DNA from: CAYUHZ01 sp964444625
GTDB taxonomy: Bacteria; Patescibacteriota; Patescibacteriia; Patescibacteriales; GWC2-42-12
Direction of reading: 5' to 3'
Length of the DNA stretch: 10,351 nucleotides
Assembly: GCA_964444625.1 (NCBI GenBank)
Contig: CAYUHZ010000034.1
Location: 1 to 10,351, forward strand
In this document: in pieces, positions 5,868-10,351 of the stretch
Layout: every line of letters begins with the position of its first letter
How positions within the stretch are numbered: the stretch's first letter is position 1
Made by a program: the position numbers and the translations under genes
Notes under the pieces: model-generated
What the model saw: the letters and a program-made list of their open reading frames with translations, nothing else
What the model was told of the DNA's origin: nothing
Database searches by the model: none

Positions 5868-8800
5868 TTATTTTGTGTTAGATGTTTTTTTGAATTCGCA
5901 AATTCCCTTAAAATCACAAAAGGCGCAAAGTTGGCTGGGCTTGGGCTCGAAATTGCCAGCGATAATTTGTTTTATAGTTTCAACGATTTTTATTTTTAAT
6001 TTATTCAAATCATCGGTTTTCCCCAAAAATTCTATTTCACTGTTGTCATTAAGATAATAAAAAGTCAGCGAATCAACCGCTTGAGAAAACAAGCTCTCCG
6101 CCACCAATTGATAAAGCAACAGTTGCTCTTTGTCTTCGAATGACAATTTATCCTTGCTCTGCCCGGTTTTATAATCAACGATTCTGATTTTATCCCCGAG
6201 CTGATCAACTCGGTCAATCTTGCCGTGCAAAGCATAGGTTTCATTGTTATTCTTCAATTTGATGCTGAAGGCCTTTTCGATGAATAAAATATTCGGCCAA
6301 TTGCGCCGGTGCTTGTCATAAAAATCATTTAATATCTCTTTGCCCTTTTGGCGATATTCTTCTTTTTGCTTTTTACTATCAAACCAATCATCCTGCCATG
6401 ATTCATCGTAAATGCGATTAATTTCTTCCAGCAAGACTAACTCCTTGCCATCCTTGCCACCGCTGATTGTGTCGCCGAACAAATTTTTTTGTTCAACTCC
6501 GCTTCTTTCCCTCGCTAATTCAAAAGTTTTTTGCAAAGTCGTGTGCATGGTGCGACCAAATGAAAAATATTTATTGCCGCGAACCGGAATTTTTAAAATA
6601 TGGGCGAAACGATATTGATACGGGCAATTAGAATAAGCGGCCAACTGAGTATAAGAAAAATATTTTGGTGTAATGTTTATATTCGTCTCTCTATTTACTG
6701 TTTGAGATTTAGAATTTAAAATTTGTTTGGAATTTGAAAATTGGAAATTGGTCATTTGGGAACTATTTTTTTCAACCAAATTATCACTCTTAATCAAACC
6801 TAATTCCGACAAAAACCTTGACGGTTTTTTCATCCTACTTCCTCCATAATCTTCAGCCCAAGAAAAATATAAGCCCTGTTTTGCGCGCGTCATGGCAACA
6901 TAAAACAATCTTCGCTCTTCCTCCAAGTGGGTATCACCTTCTGGCACGATTTCCTTGACTAGGGCATCAGGAATTTGTATTTGGTCCGATCTCTCGATAG
7001 CAGGGAATCGTTTGTCAACCAAATTGGTAATAAAAACATATTTAAACTCCAGACCCTTAGAGCTATGCACCGTCATCAATTTAATCGTGTCAGGGCCGAC
7101 CTCCCAATCAAGCGCAAGAGAACCTTCTTCCCCCGCATCCATCTCCAATGATAATTCTTGCAAGAACGCCTTGACACTGCGGTCATCGGAACTTGCTTCA
7201 AAAGATTTAACTCGCTTTAAAAATTGGTTTAAATAAGAAAAAATTTCCCGGCTCTTTTCCTCCGGCAATTTAGCCAAATAATCGGCATATCCGCTATCAT
7301 TGATAAAATTTATCAATACTTCGCTGGTCGCTTTATTTTTCGTCTGCTGACTATGTTTTTCTATCAAAGATAAGACCCGGGTAATCTTGGGCAAGATTGC
7401 TTGATCCACTTGAAGCGCTGCTGCCTGGCTGACAACTTCATATAATGACCAGGCCTTTTTGCTGGCAAGATGATTCAAGTTGACTAGGTCTTTATAATTA
7501 AAATCAAAGAACGGTAAATTTAAAATACGATAAAGCGCCGGGCTTTCATGATAATTATCCATTAATTTGAAATAAGCAATGGCGTCCATCACCACCGGCT
7601 TGCCATATAACCCGCGTGAGGCTAAAAATTGATAGGGCAATCCAGCCGACTCAAGAGACGCCCCGATTGCCTTGGCGCTGTCGTTAGCACGAACCAAGAT
7701 AGCAAAATCGCTCCAATTGGCTTCTTTGTCTTTAGTTTTTAAATCGGTTATTTTCTTTATAACCGACAATATTTCTTCCTCCAGATCGTCGGCTTTAATT
7801 ACTTGGATCTCTCCCTGTTCATCATTTTTGGCTATTAACTTTTTATCGAGCTTGGTTGCGTTTATTTCTTGGTTCAACTGATACTCTAAGCGGTTGGGGT
7901 TGTTTTGTAAAATAAAATTGTAAGCGGCATCCAAAATATTTTGGCGACTACGATAGTTCCTGATCAAAGCGATCTGCCGTGAATCGGGATAATCTTTTTT
8001 AAACTGCAAAATATTACTCATAGAGGCGCCGCGAAAACGAAAGATTGATTGATCGTCATCGCCCACCACTACCAAGTTGTTCCTGGGCGCGGCCAACAAT
8101 TTGATTAACTCGTACTGTGCCCAGTTGGTATCTTGAAATTCATCAACCAAGATATATTTAAATTGCTGTCGGTATTTAGCCAAAATAGCAGGTCTGGTTC
8201 TGAATATTTTTAAGCAATAGTTAATCAAATCACCAAAATCAAGGGCGTTATTATCTAGCAACAATTGCTGGTAAACATGATAGGCGTTAGCTACTTCGTT
8301 TATCCGTGCCACTTCCTGTTCGGCAATTTCTTTTTCTAAACCGCCATCCGCCATATTAGCTTCTTCTGGCTTCTGACTTATAACTTTAGACTTTTTACTT
8401 TTTACTTTGGCTCCGCTCAACATTGTATCTAGATTTTGTCTTAATTCTTGTGCGTACTCCAAATATTGCGCTGGCGCTATATCTTCGTCCTTGGCGCGTG
8501 AAAAATGCTTGATCAGTGCTTTGATGAATTTGGCTGGATTGCCTAAGGGTTGATAATAATCCAAATTAAATTTATCCAAATTTTTTCTCGCTAACGCCCA
8601 TTGCTCAAACTCGTTTAATAACTTGAAGTCATATGACAATCCGATATCAATGCCATGCTCTTTCAAGATGCGCTCGCCAAAACCATGGAAAGTAGAAATC
8701 CACAGGTCCAAATATCCGATCGGCAACAAGCGATCTACCCGCTCCTCCATTTCGCCGGCGGCTTTCTCGGTGAAAGTCAGGGCTAGTATTTCATCCGATT

Positions 8801-8963
8801 TCGCCCAACCCTGCTCAATCATATAAGCGATTCGCTGGGTAATCACTGTAGTCTTGCCAGTGCCGGCTCCAGCCACGATCAACAACGACCCTTCACGGTG
8901 TTTAACCGCTTCGAACTGCTCCTTATTCAAATTTTCGAGAAGATTGTTATCCATTGTAACCAT
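5868..8963 (-). CDS. UvrD/PcrA-like superfamily 1A helicase fused to a Fe-S PD-(D/E)XK nuclease
   Basis: This 1031-residue 3'-5' DNA helicase-nuclease has every UvrD/Rep helicase motif. These are Q16, Walker A AGAGTGKTT (31-39), Ia TFTEKAAGEM (63-72), II ILVDEFQDTN (271-280), III GDDDQSIFRFRG (301-312), IV NYRS (336-339), V VHSSKGLEF (632-640) and VI RRLFYVAMTRAK (684-695). After a low-complexity linker (about 730-765) comes a Cas4/AddB-type nuclease: H807, D917, D930-Y-K932 and Q947. Cysteines C780, C1013, C1016 and C1022 (C-x2-C-x5-C) should hold a 4Fe-4S cluster. The fusion resembles AddB/AdnAB end-processing enzymes, so a role in double-strand break resection is likely. Two 7-bp repeat arrays lie in-frame, at residues about 185-201 and 736-757. 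M4 (ATG at 8952-8954), preceded by GGATGG, is an alternative start. Confidence 0.93.
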   Translation of the reverse strand: MVTMDNNLLENLNKEQFEAVKHREGSLLIVAGAGTGKTTVITQRIAYMIEQGWAKSDEILALTFTEKAAGEMEERVDRLLPIGYLDLWISTFHGFGERILKEHGIDIGLSYDFKLLNEFEQWALARKNLDKFNLDYYQPLGNPAKFIKALIKHFSRAKDEDIAPAQYLEYAQELRQNLDTMLSGAKVKSKKSKVISQKPEEANMADGGLEKEIAEQEVARINEVANAYHVYQQLLLDNNALDFGDLINYCLKIFRTRPAILAKYRQQFKYILVDEFQDTNWAQYELIKLLAAPRNNLVVVGDDDQSIFRFRGASMSNILQFKKDYPDSRQIALIRNYRSRQNILDAAYNFILQNNPNRLEYQLNQEINATKLDKKLIAKNDEQGEIQVIKADDLEEEILSVIKKITDLKTKDKEANWSDFAILVRANDSAKAIGASLESAGLPYQFLASRGLYGKPVVMDAIAYFKLMDNYHESPALYRILNLPFFDFNYKDLVNLNHLASKKAWSLYEVVSQAAALQVDQAILPKITRVLSLIEKHSQQTKNKATSEVLINFINDSGYADYLAKLPEEKSREIFSYLNQFLKRVKSFEASSDDRSVKAFLQELSLEMDAGEEGSLALDWEVGPDTIKLMTVHSSKGLEFKYVFITNLVDKRFPAIERSDQIQIPDALVKEIVPEGDTHLEEERRLFYVAMTRAKQGLYFSWAEDYGGSRMKKPSRFLSELGLIKSDNLVEKNSSQMTNFQFSNSKQILNSKSQTVNRETNINITPKYFSYTQLAAYSNCPYQYRFAHILKIPVRGNKYFSFGRTMHTTLQKTFELARERSGVEQKNLFGDTISGGKDGKELVLLEEINRIYDESWQDDWFDSKKQKEEYRQKGKEILNDFYDKHRRNWPNILFIEKAFSIKLKNNNETYALHGKIDRVDQLGDKIRIVDYKTGQSKDKLSFEDKEQLLLYQLVAESLFSQAVDSLTFYYLNDNSEIEFLGKTDDLNKLKIKIVETIKQIIAGNFEPKPSQLCAFCDFKGICEFKKTSNTK
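6694..6756. repeat. Heptanucleotide tandem array inside the helicase-nuclease linker
   Basis: Nine 7-bp units run in unbroken phase. Five begin with TTT (TTTACTG, TTTGAGA, TTTAGAA, TTTAAAA, TTTGTTT) and four end in TT (GGAATTT, GAAAATT, GGAAATT, GGTCATT). The 63 bp equal exactly 21 codons. They encode the polar stretch at about residues 736-757 (FQFSNSKQILNSKSQ) between helicase and nuclease. Bases 6733-6751 are the exact reverse complement of intergenic 1570-1588. Confidence 0.65.
8362..8410. repeat. Second heptanucleotide array in the helicase 1B region
   Basis: Seven 7-bp units of pattern N-CTT-NNN run in phase: TCTTCTG, GCTTCTG, ACTTATA, ACTTTAG, ACTTTTT, ACTTTTT, ACTTTGG. They encode the lysine/serine-rich stretch AKVKSKKSKVISQKPEE at residues about 185-201, within the 1B insertion of the helicase, far from any catalytic motif. 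The reading frame is maintained. Confidence 0.6.
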
Positions 8964-8978
8964 CCAAATTATTTATGT

Positions 8979-10271
8979 TTATTTCAGCAAATCAAGCAGC
9001 TTTTCGTCGTCTTTCACTGGCCCAATCACCGCCAAATTCAAATTTTTCTTCTGAAAAATATTTTTTGCCACCCGCCTGATATCGACCGAAGTAATCGCTT
9101 TTATCTGCCTGGAAAATTCTTCCGGCGTAATAATAGCCTTGGTCTGTCCTTGTTCGCGCTTCCGCGTGGCTGACAATATGGCCTGTCTGCCATACCAGTT
9201 AGCGATGTTGTCGGATGATTCAAGCTGCAAAGCGATGCGCCCTTGAACATTCTGCTTAACTCTATCGAGTTCTTGCCGGCCGACCAGCTCATTGCTAATT
9301 TTTTCATATTCAGACAAAATTATTTCAACCGCTCGATTAAGCTTGTCGACCGGTACGCCGGCCTGAGTGGTCAGGTAGCCGGAATCGGTATAATTTTCAT
9401 TGTCTGTTTTGACATAATAAGCCAAGCCCTCGCGCTCACGCAGGCTGGTGAAAAGACGGGAGCTCATTGAGCCGCCAAGGATCACTCCGATCAGCTTGAC
9501 GATCATTTCGTACTGATGGCCGTAAGGTACGGTCCGGACCGCCAAGGACAAATTAACCTGATCTGTTTCTTTGAAAAAGATTTTAACTCGAGGCTGATCT
9601 TGATTTTCTTTAATTTTTGCTTTTTCAATAATGCAGCTGGGCTTTAAACGGCGAAAATATTTTTCCGCTTGAGCAATGGTTTTTTTGTTTACCAAACCAG
9701 CAAGGCAAATCACCGCATTTTGCGCGCCGTATTGAGTGGCGTAATAATCAAGAAAATCCTGGCGATTGAATCTTTGGATATTTTCCTTGGTTCCGGCAAC
9801 ATCCCAGCCTGACGGCTGATCGCCATAAAGACATTGCTCCAGCACATCCTCGATATACATCAGCGGATTATCCCGATACATGTTTATTTCTTCCACGATC
9901 ACGCCTTTCTCCCGGTCAATTTCCGCTTGATCAAATTTTGAGAAAAGCAGCATATCGCTTACCACATCAAAAGCCAGATCAATCTGTTTAGCTTCAACCT
10001 TTACCCAATAACCGGTATATTCTTTTGAAGTAAAAGCGTTGTATTCCCCGCCTACTTTGTCCAGCTCGCTGGAAATCGCCAAGGTGCTCGGCCGTTTCTT
10101 TGTGCCTTTAAAAAACATATGCTCTAAAAAATGAGACAAACCGTTAGTTTCTTTCCTCTCGTATTTAGAACCACTGCCGAACATAACCAATATCGTGGTG
10201 GTTTTCGCACCCTTGATCGGTGCCGAAATCAAAGTAAGGCCGTTTTTAAAAATAGTTTTTTTGAATGACAT
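8979..10271 (-). CDS. M16-family zinc metalloprotease
   Basis: This 430-residue single-chain M16 peptidase is related to the mitochondrial processing peptidase beta subunit and bacterial YmxG/PqqL proteins. The inverted zinc motif HFLEH is at 47-51 (H47, E50, H51). The third zinc ligand is E127 in VIVEEINMYRDNP, 76 residues after H51 as expected. The second half-domain carries LREREGLAYYV (277-287), the usual substrate-binding Arg/Tyr pair. The length fits one active M16 protomer, which normally forms a dimer chamber and cuts unfolded or short peptides. No signal peptide is visible, so it should act in the cytoplasm. It is the first gene of the minus-strand unit inside the window, ending 15 nt before the helicase start. 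Its upstream region contains TATAAA (10291-10296 on the plus strand), a weak -10 candidate, and a palindrome. Confidence 0.92.
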   Translation of the reverse strand: MSFKKTIFKNGLTLISAPIKGAKTTTILVMFGSGSKYERKETNGLSHFLEHMFFKGTKKRPSTLAISSELDKVGGEYNAFTSKEYTGYWVKVEAKQIDLAFDVVSDMLLFSKFDQAEIDREKGVIVEEINMYRDNPLMYIEDVLEQCLYGDQPSGWDVAGTKENIQRFNRQDFLDYYATQYGAQNAVICLAGLVNKKTIAQAEKYFRRLKPSCIIEKAKIKENQDQPRVKIFFKETDQVNLSLAVRTVPYGHQYEMIVKLIGVILGGSMSSRLFTSLREREGLAYYVKTDNENYTDSGYLTTQAGVPVDKLNRAVEIILSEYEKISNELVGRQELDRVKQNVQGRIALQLESSDNIANWYGRQAILSATRKREQGQTKAIITPEEFSRQIKAITSVDIRRVAKNIFQKKNLNLAVIGPVKDDEKLLDLLK

Positions 10272-10304
10272 AAAATATATTTCTTACCTCTTTATAAAAT
10301 GAAC

Positions 10305-10329
10305 TACCTCGGGGCAAGCCCACGAGGTA
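10305..10329. repeat. Palindromic element upstream of the M16 protease gene
   Basis: TACCTCG (10305-10311) pairs perfectly with CGAGGTA (10323-10329). The stem extends inward through GGGC/GCCC (10312-10315 with 10318-10321), leaving only AA at the tip and one unpaired A. It lies about 34 nt before the protease start codon. It may be a dispersed palindromic repeat, a terminator of a gene beyond the window edge, or a regulatory site. There is no T-run directly after either side, so termination is the weaker reading. Confidence 0.55.
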
Positions 10330-10351
10330 TCCCAAGGAAAATTTTTTTATT

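Noticed and set aside
7443..7450. Fourth TAATGACC copy
   Set aside because: It lies inside the helicase coding sequence with no palindrome or promoter nearby; one chance copy in a window this size is unsurprising.

Overview
The window looks like chromosome from a Patescibacteria/CPR-type bacterium. This is an inference from gene content and style, not from a marker gene. The DNA is AT-rich, genes are tightly packed, and most start codons follow A/T leaders with no Shine-Dalgarno sequence. There is a TrmB-type regulator, a very short DciA-like protein, and a UvrD-like helicase fused to a Cas4/AddB-type nuclease. TGA ends genes here (for example the regulator at 884-886), so a code that reads TGA as glycine is unlikely.

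Layout. Positions 1-133 are a control region: a consensus sigma-70 promoter (TTGACA, 16 bp, TATAAT) flanked by three copies of the octamer TAATGACC. It drives a TrmB-family regulator (134-886, plus strand). Positions 887-1229 hold no convincing gene. The stretch contains a GC-richer segment with good RNA folding potential on the plus strand, a strong intrinsic terminator (1092-1139), and a second very GC-rich hairpin (1159-1208). This is the meeting point of two convergent transcription units.

Everything from 10271 down to 1230 lies on the minus strand and reads as one long unit: M16 zinc protease, UvrD-like helicase-nuclease, DciA-like protein, four-helix membrane protein, pheS, pheT, and a small membrane-anchored protein. 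Gaps are 11-15 nt, except 61 nt before the four-helix protein and 89 nt before the last gene. The unit joins DNA replication and repair (DciA-like, helicase-nuclease), tRNA charging (PheS and PheT form the alpha2beta2 phenylalanyl-tRNA synthetase), proteolysis (M16) and two unknown membrane proteins. Upstream of the protease, at the window edge, is a clean palindrome (10305-10329).

The most unusual structure is a set of degenerate tandem arrays with a strict 7-bp period. One lies between genes (1558-1585). Two lie inside the helicase-nuclease gene (6694-6756 and 8362-8410), where they encode low-complexity stretches in tolerant positions. The intergenic array and one coding array share an exact 19-nt sequence in opposite orientation. 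The other main lead is the possible structured RNA at 892-985, whose non-Watson-Crick pairs are all G-U on the plus strand. I found no tRNA, rRNA, CRISPR array or transposase.
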